Shown here piece by piece: positions 8,620 to 16,709 of a DNA stretch of 64,000 nt. Position 1 is the stretch's first letter. Each line of letters opens with the position of its first letter. The notes under the pieces were generated by a model. That model was not told the DNA's origin. It searched no databases and saw only the letters and a program-made list of their open reading frames with translations. Origin of the DNA: an uncultured Prevotellaceae bacterium (GTDB lineage Bacteria > Bacteroidota > Bacteroidia > Bacteroidales > Bacteroidaceae); assembly GCA_902792635.1 (NCBI GenBank), contig CADBAG010000006.1:1-64000 (forward strand). The letters are read 5' to 3'. Position numbers and translations under genes: made by a program.

Positions 8620-10788
8620 TTACTGCTTTCCTTTCACGATTTTTCCGTTGCCTGAATGCAGCTTGAAACGTATATGCCAGTCCTTTGGACATGCGGGGAA
8701 GCGGATGATTTTCCCGTTCTCTTCTTGCAGCAGCATCTCCTGCAGGCCTATCATTCCACTGCCGCCATGGTTGAAGTCAGGACTCCAGTCGTATCCCGGT
8801 CCCCAGAAAGCGGGAAAGCGATACGGTCCGCTCTTGAGTTTGAGCGATGTCCATCGTGCTGCCTCTTCGGGTAAGCGGAGGCAGGCAGCGAAGATATTAG
8901 TCTGCTCCCAGCCTGTGTAACCTTGGTGAGCGATGACATGCGGGTCGTGGAAATAAGTGTTACGGGCTATCGTCATATCGAACAGTCGCCAAGGAAAGAC
9001 GGGGTAGAGCTGTGGCAACTCTGTGTTTTTGATCTCTTTCCATTGCTCTGCCGGTGCAATCATCGTGTAGCCGTTGATGGTCCGTAGTGGGATGCGGGGA
9101 AGCCTGCGGATGAAAGAGCTGATGGAGTCGATGGTAGATAGAGATGCTTTTGTTGACAGACAATAATCTTTCAGGCTCATTGCCACTCGTCGCAGTCCGG
9201 CAATGGTGTTAGATGCGTTCCTCGTCAGTTTGTAGGTCTCGCAGGCTGATCCCGGGTAGAGGACGATACTGTCGCCTTGGGTATAATAGTCTTGGAAGAA
9301 GAGCAGAGTCTGCCTGATCCATGGGATGTACTTTGTTATATCGAGCCCCCCATATTGATGTGCTTCGAGTGCCATCTCGCAGAACTCTAAAACGGTGTCC
9401 CAGGTGTAGGCAAGCCATGCGTTGTCCTGAATGCCGGCGTTGAGGCTGTCGGGCCGGTGTAGTCCATACTCATCGTGCTCGGGCAGTCCGAAGTTCTCTA
9501 TCTGTTCTGTGAAATAAGCTCCTTTCTTATGGAAATAGGTGCTTGCACGCTTCTCTGCCGTGGGGAGGATGCGTCGGTAGAACTCCAATTGGGGGATGAG
9601 CAGGTCGTAATCGCCGCTTTTGAGCAAGGGCCAGTAGAGCAGTCGTTGGTTCTGTGCCGTGAAGGTGCCGCCGCCCCAACGCCGGAAGTCGGGGGTGAAA
9701 GTGTAGGTGGAGTCTACATAGACAGGATCGAATGTGAACAGTCCGCCGTTGAATTTCGTAGGCCATTCACCTTTGGCGTTGCATCCCATCATGTATCTGA
9801 AAAGTGTGTAGTTGCGTGCCACCTCTCGTGCTTTCCCCGTACCTACGATGTAGCTCCGCCTCCAGTAGCTCCGCCACCAGCGGCAGGATTGTCTGAAGTC
9901 ATGCTTAGGTCGTATCTGCTGCCGTATAGCGTCCAGTCCCTGTCTCCATTCTTCGGGGGTGCCTTGTCGGTTGAAGAGAGTGACAGTGAGGTGATGCTCG
10001 CGTAGCGCCGTCGTTGTGGCGAAGCGCCAGGCACGGTAGTCGGTGCCGGCGTAGGATCCGTCGTAGTTGCCGAGAAAACGGATGCTGTCGGCTTCCATCA
10101 TGCCTCCGGAGATCAGTCTTGAGAGGGGATTGTAGGAGAGACCCCGTATCTTTTGCTGTGCCTCAGTGGCCTCAAACACAGTGCTGTCGGCATTGCGGTG
10201 AAAGAAGAGCAACGAGGACGGGGTAGAAAAGACTGTGTCGCGATGCGTGAGACAGCCTTTGGGTACACGAAACTTGTAGGAGCACTGAAAACTCTCTTTG
10301 CGGGCTATCGTGCGGTCTCGGTAGCGCCATGATTGGTAGTCGTAAGTGGCATTGATCTTATGTCTGCTGTAGATATCGAGATGGATGACGGGACGGAAGA
10401 CATCCACCCACAGGCGTATGCGCTTATCACGGTCAAGAACCTCTGCGTATCCGTCGCGCACTACGAGTCGCTGTCGGAAGGACGCCAGGTCGAAGGGCTC
10501 GGAGAGATGGATGCGCAGTCGTCCTTGCTTGAGCAATGTGTTGTTCTCATCAAAGGCCCCGTCCTTAGCCATATAGATCCAGATATCACCGTTTTCGACC
10601 CACAGGTTCAATCCGATGCTCCCTCCGCCCACAGGCATGGAACCGGCGGAGTTAAGGCTCGGCGAGGTCCACACCTCGTCCTCGGGATACCAACGGAAGG
10701 CTTGGACAGGAAGAAGGATGAAGAGTAGGACCGAAAAGCAGAGAAGACGAGAATGCGCCAGCTTCGACATCATCAGTTTGGATATCAT
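8620..10788 (-). CDS. DUF5703-like putative glycoside hydrolase (GH95/GH65-like fold)
   Basis: 722-residue predicted exported protein, signal peptide about 1-30 ending LLPVQA. The N-terminal half has the DUF5703_N signature: a Trp-rich start (RWYPEDEVWTSPS), SMPVGGGSIGLNLWVENGD, KDGAFDENNTLLKQGRLR. The C-terminal half is helical with repeated WxR/WxxY motifs and GGxFTFDP and IQDNAWLAYTWDTVLEF, suggesting an (alpha/alpha)6 barrel like GH95/GH65. Bond specificity is unknown; DUF5703 proteins recur in pectin loci, which suggests a side-chain exo-hydrolase. It begins 15 bp after the ECF sigma gene and is probably cotranscribed with it. Other in-frame ATGs lie 15 and 18 nt downstream. Confidence 0.7.
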   Translation of the reverse strand: MISKLMMSKLAHSRLLCFSVLLFILLPVQAFRWYPEDEVWTSPSLNSAGSMPVGGGSIGLNLWVENGDIWIYMAKDGAFDENNTLLKQGRLRIHLSEPFDLASFRQRLVVRDGYAEVLDRDKRIRLWVDVFRPVIHLDIYSRHKINATYDYQSWRYRDRTIARKESFQCSYKFRVPKGCLTHRDTVFSTPSSLLFFHRNADSTVFEATEAQQKIRGLSYNPLSRLISGGMMEADSIRFLGNYDGSYAGTDYRAWRFATTTALREHHLTVTLFNRQGTPEEWRQGLDAIRQQIRPKHDFRQSCRWWRSYWRRSYIVGTGKAREVARNYTLFRYMMGCNAKGEWPTKFNGGLFTFDPVYVDSTYTFTPDFRRWGGGTFTAQNQRLLYWPLLKSGDYDLLIPQLEFYRRILPTAEKRASTYFHKKGAYFTEQIENFGLPEHDEYGLHRPDSLNAGIQDNAWLAYTWDTVLEFCEMALEAHQYGGLDITKYIPWIRQTLLFFQDYYTQGDSIVLYPGSACETYKLTRNASNTIAGLRRVAMSLKDYCLSTKASLSTIDSISSFIRRLPRIPLRTINGYTMIAPAEQWKEIKNTELPQLYPVFPWRLFDMTIARNTYFHDPHVIAHQGYTGWEQTNIFAACLRLPEEAARWTSLKLKSGPYRFPAFWGPGYDWSPDFNHGGSGMIGLQEMLLQEENGKIIRFPACPKDWHIRFKLHSGNGKIVKGKQ

Positions 10789-10802
10789 CAGCTTTGACGG
10801 GA

Positions 10803-11294
10803 TTACACTGCGGCCGCCCTCATCCGTTGCATGCCGCGATAGACGAGGTTGCGGACGGAAGGATAGGTCATCTTCATCTCATTGCAGACCGTGTCATAGT
10901 CCTTCTCCTCTATATAATAGAGTTCTAACGCCTTGCGCTGGTGAGGGGTGAGGCATTCCAGAAGCGCGTTGACACGCTTATCTTCCCTATGCTCCGTCTC
11001 TTTGGCGATCATCGACTGCTCAGCATCGCTGTAGTCGTAGATATTCATGGCATAATCCAGCGAGGTGTCGTTTCGGTAACTCGCGCGCCGAAACTCATCA
11101 ATGATGCGGTTGCGGAGCGATGAAAAGAGAAAAGAAGGGATGGACGCAATGGGTATGACATTGCATCGTTGCAGAAACTTCAGGAAGACGTCTTGCAGAC
11201 AGTCTTTCACCAGTTCGGTATCCGATGTGAAGGTGAGACCGTATGCCATCAAACGTTGTTGATAGTTTTCATAGACGTTGGTTGGCTGTTCCAT
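10803..11294 (-). CDS. ECF-type RNA polymerase sigma-70 factor
   Basis: 163 residues, the normal size of an ECF sigma factor with only regions 2 and 4. Region 2 is read at DTELVKDCLQDVFLKFLQRC (about 25-44) and SSLRNRIIDEFRRA; region 4 at LTPHQRKALELYYIEEKDYDTVCNEMKMTYPSVRNLVYRGMQRMR, a helix-turn-helix for -35 recognition. The family usually directs transcription of PUL or iron-uptake genes and is paired with a FecR-type anti-sigma factor. No anti-sigma gene is present next to it: the next gene, 15 bp downstream, is the DUF5703-like protein. How it is held in check is therefore not visible here. Confidence 0.9.
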   Translation of the reverse strand: MEQPTNVYENYQQRLMAYGLTFTSDTELVKDCLQDVFLKFLQRCNVIPIASIPSFLFSSLRNRIIDEFRRASYRNDTSLDYAMNIYDYSDAEQSMIAKETEHREDKRVNALLECLTPHQRKALELYYIEEKDYDTVCNEMKMTYPSVRNLVYRGMQRMRAAAV

Positions 11295-11362
11295 ATCGTT
11301 TTGGCTTGCTTTTTAGATTATCATTTTAGCTGTTGTGCTGTCGGAAGGCAGCATCACAGTCG

Positions 11363-11370
11363 CAAAGTTA
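11363..11370 (-). promoter_or_regulatory. Putative -7 element upstream of the ECF sigma gene
   Basis: The minus strand reads TAACTTTG, matching TAnnTTTG, 69 bp upstream of the sigma factor start. No perfect TTTG occurs at the expected spacing, so support is partial. It would give the sigma/DUF5703 pair a promoter separate from the beta-helix gene upstream. Confidence 0.4.
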
Positions 11371-11455
11371 ACCTTTGCCGTTTTTAATGATATGGAAAAG
11401 CTGACAAAAAAATGGGAAAAATTGATATTTCTCCCATTTCTTGTCCCTAAACAGC

Positions 11456-14128
11456 TTATTTTGCCTGTGGCCCGAAATATATTACTACCTTATCCGGATA
11501 ATTTTCCTCCGTCTCCTTGATGGTACGTTCCACGTCTTCCGGTCTTACCTTACCTGTTCTTATTTTTCTCAGATACTGTCTGGGAGCCATGCTGACACCG
11601 CCCGGAGGGGCAAAAAGACCCTTGGCATGATAGTACCATTGTTCGACACAGATGATATTGACGATCTTATTTAGTGCCTTGTCTTTGAGGACAGAGTCTT
11701 GAACATCCTTTGTGGTGTTGAGCGCCACGAAGACGGGGTGATGAGTCTTCTCCCATTCGCCGACGGTCTCAAGCCAGAACTTCGTGAAGTCGTACGGTCC
11801 CGTGTATTCCTCGCCTATGGAGAAGATGACGTTGGGACAGTCACCGAGCGCATCGAGGGTCTTGAAGATATACTGCCGGTGCAGTTGGCGCATCGTACTG
11901 TCCTTGATATTATAAAAATATGTTGCCATGAAGATCCGCTTGTCTCCGGCGAAGGGTACCGGTTCAGGTGTTCCAGTATGGTTGATGTTGTTGGCCTCGC
12001 GCCAGGGGCAGTCGACCCAGTGGGCGCCGGCCTCAAGGATATTGTGCTGGAAATACATCTGGTTGATGACCATGATCCCTTTGGGTGCTGCTTTCTGTGC
12101 CAGCTCGTGCACACGGCTGAAGTACCAGGGGTTGAGCTTCGTGAGGTCATACCGGCTCAGTCCGTCCCATGCCTTCCCTTGCCCGCTTCGTGCAAAAGCT
12201 TGCTCGTAGAAAGGCGCCCACACGTCACAGTCCTTGCGTCGTACACGTTCGTGGTCATCGCGTCGCCGGTCGTACCAGAGACCGTAGTGCTGGTTGAAGA
12301 AGCTCACGCCACGTGCCTGCAGATGTGCCACGACACTGTCGATTCTGTCGGTCGCTCCGTGTCCTTCCATGCCGGGAACGAAACGTGTGACGGCATCGGG
12401 AAGCTTTGCCATGGTAGAGTAGCGGACACGCCCATTCCACCACGGGCATTCTGCCTTGCTGCCTGTCAGCGGCTTACCGTTGAAAAGAAGTTGGTTACCT
12501 TTGAGCGTGTATTGCATCAGCGGTTGCTGCTGTGGTGCCGGTTCGTGATAGGCGAAGTCTTTGGCTTTCAAGGGTAGGGCAGAGAGGCCTTTCTGGCTCC
12601 ACTGTTCCATTGTCATCCTCGGTTCGTGCGCCTGCTGGGCGAGTTGCAGGGCCCGTTCTATTGTCGGACTGCTTGTGGCGTCGTCGTCATCGCGCTCGTA
12701 GAGGCGGACGATTCTTGCTTCGAGGTCCGGATAGAGAGTCTTGTCGTTTTGTGCAGTGTTGTTGAGTCGCTTCTTCAGTTGTTCCAGGAAAAGACTACGA
12801 GGCCTTACATGGTCGTTGCACGCCGTGAAGGTGCCTGTGCCGATGAACTGTCCCCAGCAGCCGTGGGCGGAGTTGCGGGAGCCATCGGGGAGACTGTCAG
12901 CGCAGATAGCTGAGGCGGTACACTGATAGAAAGTGCTGTTTGTGGCATTCCAGCCTATGCCGTAGCCTTCGAGGCCGAGGTTACAGAACTTCAGGTCGTT
13001 GCCGTCGATGTTGACATTGTCGAAGAGCACGGCTGATGCCATACTGCCCGTCGAGCCACTGTAGCCAAGGCTCTCATAGCTGTCGCACTGCGAGAAGACG
13101 TTGGGTCCTGCCGCTAACATCCCTACAGAGAAGTCGTGGATGCCGTGCTCGGAGTAGAGCCGTTGGAAGAGGCAGCGCTCGCCGAAGCAGAGGAACGTGC
13201 GGCGCCGATAACCGCCAACCTCTGATACGGGGTCGTAACTGCGGCAGTCTTCCACCGTGACCTGTGCTCCCGTGCGCTGGATGACAACGGCGCTGCCGGC
13301 GAGATGGCGGAAGTCGATACGGCGCACCCAGCAGTCGATGGCATTGGCAACATACACGCCATCCCAGGCATGGTCTTCAACACCTTTACTGCAGTCGGCA
13401 ACGATCGACAGGTTCTCGATGCCGCAGTCGTGGATGCGTCCCGGCCAAGTCATCTTTTTCCAATAGCCATTGTTGTCCGTAGGGAAGGGTAGGGGCGCGA
13501 AAGACCCGTCCTTGGAGACCGTGCGTGTGGCTTCAAGGTCTATTTCTCCCGGATGCCATCCCCAGTAGCCTAAGTCGCTGCCTCCACCGAAGTTGTCACA
13601 GTGCATCTTCTTGATCCATTCCTTTGTGGAGGGTTGAACAAAGACATAGTCACCGGCGTTATTAATATTATTGAGAATATTACCTTTTATGATATTGCCT
13701 TTCGCGTCTGTGTTGTATCGTCGGTTGTCGACACCTTCTATATATACTACAGCTCCGCGGTCGACACCCGTTTTGAGCAGGGTCGTCTTGTTGACGCCAC
13801 ATCCTCGGATGACGATTCCGTTAGCACGCAGCCGCAATGGTTCGCTGAGCACGAATGTGCCGGTGTCGAGGACAATGGCGCCTCGCAGTCCCGTCCGTTT
13901 GTCTGCCCTCATCCTCGACAGGGCGTCGATGGCGGCCTGAATGCGACGGCTCTGGTCGCCTTTCTGCCATCTGACGAACAACCGCGGGGTGGCAGTGGGG
14001 ATGGTGTCGCCACATTGATGGTAACCCACCCGGCTGTAATCAAAAAGCCATTGAGGCGTCGCCCTCACGGCGACAGCCTCAATGGTTAATAACAATATAT
14101 ATAGGAAGAATCTTCGCATGATAATCAT
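11456..14128 (-). CDS. Beta-helix plus TIM-barrel pectinase-like protein (DUF6298-like)
   Basis: 890-residue exported protein (signal peptide about 1-23). Residues about 40-460 look like a right-handed parallel beta-helix of the pectate lyase/polygalacturonase superfamily: an opening IQAAIDALS...GAIVLDTGTFVLSEPL, then repeated short strands with Asn and Cys ladders (VIRGCGVNKTT, VTVEDCRSYDP, FCNLGLEGYGIGWNATNSTFYQC). Residues about 540-890 resemble a TIM barrel (GVSFFNQHYGLWYD, NVIFSIGEEYTG, IICVEQWYY). This pairing is what I associate with DUF6298 proteins of pectin loci. The chain stops shortly after YPDKVVIYFGPQAK, earlier than I would expect for a complete barrel, so a C-terminal truncation is possible. 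Catalytic activity is unproven. Confidence 0.65.
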   Translation of the reverse strand: MIIMRRFFLYILLLTIEAVAVRATPQWLFDYSRVGYHQCGDTIPTATPRLFVRWQKGDQSRRIQAAIDALSRMRADKRTGLRGAIVLDTGTFVLSEPLRLRANGIVIRGCGVNKTTLLKTGVDRGAVVYIEGVDNRRYNTDAKGNIIKGNILNNINNAGDYVFVQPSTKEWIKKMHCDNFGGGSDLGYWGWHPGEIDLEATRTVSKDGSFAPLPFPTDNNGYWKKMTWPGRIHDCGIENLSIVADCSKGVEDHAWDGVYVANAIDCWVRRIDFRHLAGSAVVIQRTGAQVTVEDCRSYDPVSEVGGYRRRTFLCFGERCLFQRLYSEHGIHDFSVGMLAAGPNVFSQCDSYESLGYSGSTGSMASAVLFDNVNIDGNDLKFCNLGLEGYGIGWNATNSTFYQCTASAICADSLPDGSRNSAHGCWGQFIGTGTFTACNDHVRPRSLFLEQLKKRLNNTAQNDKTLYPDLEARIVRLYERDDDDATSSPTIERALQLAQQAHEPRMTMEQWSQKGLSALPLKAKDFAYHEPAPQQQPLMQYTLKGNQLLFNGKPLTGSKAECPWWNGRVRYSTMAKLPDAVTRFVPGMEGHGATDRIDSVVAHLQARGVSFFNQHYGLWYDRRRDDHERVRRKDCDVWAPFYEQAFARSGQGKAWDGLSRYDLTKLNPWYFSRVHELAQKAAPKGIMVINQMYFQHNILEAGAHWVDCPWREANNINHTGTPEPVPFAGDKRIFMATYFYNIKDSTMRQLHRQYIFKTLDALGDCPNVIFSIGEEYTGPYDFTKFWLETVGEWEKTHHPVFVALNTTKDVQDSVLKDKALNKIVNIICVEQWYYHAKGLFAPPGGVSMAPRQYLRKIRTGKVRPEDVERTIKETEENYPDKVVIYFGPQAK

Positions 14129-14139
14129 TTATCGTCGTT

Positions 14140-14162
14140 GGGGTGGCCACCAGGGCCGCCCC
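14140..14162. repeat. GC-rich palindrome between DUF3826 and beta-helix genes
   Basis: GGGGTGGCC (14140-14148) pairs with GGCCGCCCC (14154-14162) around a 5-nt loop, one G-T wobble. It fills the 43-bp spacer between two same-strand genes. The GGCCGCCCCTAC core recurs in reverse at 63942-63953, so it is a small dispersed repeat. Confidence 0.6.
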
Positions 14163-14171
14163 TACGTTTCG

Positions 14172-14729
14172 TTATTTGTACCCTCGTTTCGACAGCCAGT
14201 TGTTGATCCGTCCTTTGTATTTGCCGAACCAGGCATGCTTTGCTTTGGCGCTCCCGGCATCGATGGCGAGCTCGCGGGCTTCCTCGAGCCAGGTACGGAT
14301 GCGCCGCTTCTCATTGTCTTTGAGCGTAGGGTATTTTTCGAGGTAAGCGCCGTAGGTACGTTCCACGACGCCGTAGGTCATGCCGTCCTTGACCGCAGTG
14401 ATCTGATTATCGGTGAGATAATTGGCAAGGTCAGCGGCAAAGGCGAAATGGCGTTTGTAGAGTTCAGCCTGTCGTGCCGTCTCATCCGTGTATTTCTGTT
14501 CGATGTCATTGATGAGGAAATAACGGTTGCAGACGATGTTGAGGACATTAGCCCTCACGTCTTTATCCTTCATGTCAAGGGCATCGACGATCTTCGAGGA
14601 CCGTGTAAGGATCGTCTGCACGTAGTCGTGTGGCCGTCCCGCACTGTCGAGCTTCACCTCTTGCGCCTCCGCCTGTATCGTCATGCAGATCATGAGAACG
14701 GCGATGAACAGTTTATATGTCTTCTTCAT
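14172..14729 (-). CDS. DUF3826 domain protein, secreted
   Basis: 185-residue exported protein, signal peptide ending QAEAQ (about 1-23), mostly alpha-helical. Family marks of DUF3826 are YVQTILTRSSKIVDALDMKD, VCNRYFLINDIEQKY and a C-terminal WFGKYKGRINNWLSKRGYK. The biochemical role is unknown, but the family is regularly encoded beside pectate lyases in Bacteroidetes. That fits here: it follows the PL1-like gene by 4 bp and precedes the beta-helix gene. It is likely translated from the same transcript and acts in the periplasm or at the surface. Confidence 0.8.
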   Translation of the reverse strand: MKKTYKLFIAVLMICMTIQAEAQEVKLDSAGRPHDYVQTILTRSSKIVDALDMKDKDVRANVLNIVCNRYFLINDIEQKYTDETARQAELYKRHFAFAADLANYLTDNQITAVKDGMTYGVVERTYGAYLEKYPTLKDNEKRRIRTWLEEARELAIDAGSAKAKHAWFGKYKGRINNWLSKRGYK

Positions 14730-14733
14730 GAGC

Positions 14734-16479
14734 TTAGTCTTGTAGCGGTTGGGTGAGTGTGTCGTGGTTGTTACGCAGATCTGTCCAGTCGGTCTTCACC
14801 GTGGTGCTGATGCCATTGATATATTTCTCAATGTTCGTGTATCCGTCACCCGTACAGTCTTTGTTGGCATCCGTTGGGTCGTTGGGGTTCAGGCCATGGG
14901 CCAGCTCCCAGTCGTCGGGCATGCCGTCGCCGTCAGAGTCTTTATACGGCTTGCCTTTGTATTCAGGGTAGCCGCCCATCTGTGCCGGGTCGGTGATGAT
15001 ACCTTTCTTATAAGAGTCGTTGCCGAGTCGGCGGTATTTGAACGTACCGTCGGCAGCCTGTGACTTCGGCGCGAGTCCCCAGAGGTCACCGTAAGGATTC
15101 TTCTTGGGGAGTTTCTTGACATAATAGACCTCACCGGTACGCACCTCATGGATGATGCGCTCGTCGACGATGTCGCGCTTGGGCAGTGTGGCACCGACAT
15201 GGTCGAGCACATAGTCGAAGGTCTGCTCCTTGGGCAGGATCGTCATGGGCGGCATGACGAACGGCTCATTGCTGCGCATGAGCGCTATCTCCTCGGGTGA
15301 GGCGCTCTTGCCGTCGTCAGCAGTCTGGATGCCTCCCGCCCAGTTGTCTCTCGTCACACTGTCGTTACCTTCTACGATGTTACCGTTAGCATAGACCCTT
15401 CCGTACTGTTTGTAAGGGAAGAGGTTGTTGCTGCGACTCTCGCTCTTGATGATACGGTAGCGGATGGGACCTTCGGGCGTCAGCGGTCCCGGCTTGTAAT
15501 AGTTGTTGATGAAGTTGGACATCGTTGAATACTCGCCGCCGTCAGCCGTGCGGTGCACCCAGTTGTAGACCACGTTGTTGACGAAGTTGAACACGCCGCC
15601 CCATCCAATGCTCGGGTTACGGCCCGTATTGTCGGCCCAGAGGTTCCGCATGAAGGTCGTGTTCTCACCGCCGATGGTACTGCCGAAGGCGTGGTTGTAG
15701 GTGTCGAGGGCCTTGGCAGATATCGTGTTTTGTATCGTCACGTTGACTGTCGGCTCCTTTCTTTTCCCGAATTTGTCGCCGAGGTCGAACATATGGCGGT
15801 AGAACGAGATGTTCTCGTCCAGTCCCCATTCGCAGGAACAGTGGTCAATCATGATGTTTCCCACGGGGTTGCCGCCGAAGGAGTCCTCGCGATACCACAC
15901 GTGTGTGTTGCCCCGGCGGAAGCGCATGTACCGCACGATGACGTCATGCGTGTTGACCTGGAAGCTCTCCCCGGCGATGCAGACACCATCGCCCGGGGCC
16001 GTCTGCCCGGCAATGGTGATATAGGGAGCGCGTACGATGATAGGCGTCTTCAGACGGATGATGCCACTGACGTTGAACACGATGATACGTGCGCCGCCTT
16101 GCTCACAGGCCCAGCGGAAGGAGCCGGGACCGTCGTCGTTGAGGTTCGTCACAGTGAGTACCTTGCCGCCGCGGCCGCCGAACGTATACATGCCACCGCC
16201 CTCTGCGCCGGGGAAAGCCGGGATCTTTGCCTGTCGGAGGTCATAGGGGCGGAAAGCCCAAGGCACATAAGGCCGACCTTCCATAGCTTCCTTCTTCACG
16301 ATGGGGAAAGCGACTGCCCAGGCCGAATCGGAATGTGCCGTCCACACCCGCTGCAGTGAGTCGAACTTCTCCTGTGCTGCCTGCGTAATCTGCGGATATT
16401 GTGCCTCTGCTGCCAACGGCAGGAGCAGCAGGGAGCATACAGACATTGTTTTTATCTGTAATGTCTTTATTTGTTTCAT
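14734..16479 (-). CDS. Pectate lyase superfamily protein (PL1-like)
   Basis: 581-residue exported protein predicted to cleave polygalacturonate by beta-elimination. The frame is open to 16527, but the ATG at 16479 gives a typical signal peptide (MKQIKTLQIKTMSVCSLLLLP). The right-handed beta-helix starts at IPAFPGAEGGGMYTFGGRGG with VTNLNDDGPGSFRWACEQ, ITIAGQTAPGDGVCI, VRYMRFRRGNTHVW and MIDHCSCEWGLDENISF, all hallmarks of bacterial pectate lyase/PL1 relatives. The C-terminus has a calcium-binding DSDGDGMPDDWELAHGLNPND loop. The 48 nt before the start match the leader of the second pectate lyase at 45017 closely. An inverted-repeat element separates it from the regulator gene upstream. Confidence 0.88.
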   Translation of the reverse strand: MKQIKTLQIKTMSVCSLLLLPLAAEAQYPQITQAAQEKFDSLQRVWTAHSDSAWAVAFPIVKKEAMEGRPYVPWAFRPYDLRQAKIPAFPGAEGGGMYTFGGRGGKVLTVTNLNDDGPGSFRWACEQGGARIIVFNVSGIIRLKTPIIVRAPYITIAGQTAPGDGVCIAGESFQVNTHDVIVRYMRFRRGNTHVWYREDSFGGNPVGNIMIDHCSCEWGLDENISFYRHMFDLGDKFGKRKEPTVNVTIQNTISAKALDTYNHAFGSTIGGENTTFMRNLWADNTGRNPSIGWGGVFNFVNNVVYNWVHRTADGGEYSTMSNFINNYYKPGPLTPEGPIRYRIIKSESRSNNLFPYKQYGRVYANGNIVEGNDSVTRDNWAGGIQTADDGKSASPEEIALMRSNEPFVMPPMTILPKEQTFDYVLDHVGATLPKRDIVDERIIHEVRTGEVYYVKKLPKKNPYGDLWGLAPKSQAADGTFKYRRLGNDSYKKGIITDPAQMGGYPEYKGKPYKDSDGDGMPDDWELAHGLNPNDPTDANKDCTGDGYTNIEKYINGISTTVKTDWTDLRNNHDTLTQPLQD

Positions 16480-16527
16480 CTTGTTTCTTGGTTTTATGAT
16501 AAGACGTAAATGCGCTATTTTTGTCAT
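16480..16527 (-). pseudogene. Possible 3' remnant of a GH2 gene used as leader
   Basis: The 48 nt just before the pectate lyase start are an open frame reading MTKIAHLRLIIKPRNK. The last strand of the LacZ-type GH2 at 41980 reads [14 protein letters not shown], directly before the other pectate lyase gene. DNA identity is about 30 of 36, with CGTCTTATCATAAAA identical. The simplest reading is a leftover GH2 3' end after deletion or partial duplication; a conserved 5' leader with regulatory function is the alternative. Confidence 0.4.
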
Positions 16528-16536
16528 CGGACAATC

Positions 16537-16690
16537 CCCAAGATTTTATTTTCACACGGATCTTAAAGATTTTAAAGATAGCTACGCTATTCGCTACGCG
16601 GTGATGCTGGTATGGTAAGTGTAGCCGCAACGCGGCGTAACCATCTTTGAAATCTTTAAGATCCGTGTGAGAAAAATAAATGTGTGAGAA
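16537..16690. repeat. ~150-bp imperfect palindromic element (CACACGGAT family)
   Basis: Arms CACACGGATCTTAAAGAT and ATCTTTAAGATCCGTGTG face each other with AAAGATAGCTACGCTATTCG-type sequence and a central GTAGCCGCAACGCGGC hairpin between them. A near-identical copy lies at about 41787-41930 on the other strand, and a half copy at 5610-5675. There is no ORF inside. It fills the spacer between the regulator and pectate lyase genes and could act as a MITE-like mobile element, a terminator or both. Confidence 0.85.
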
Positions 16691-16709
16691 GAACTTTATT
16701 TTGCGGTTT

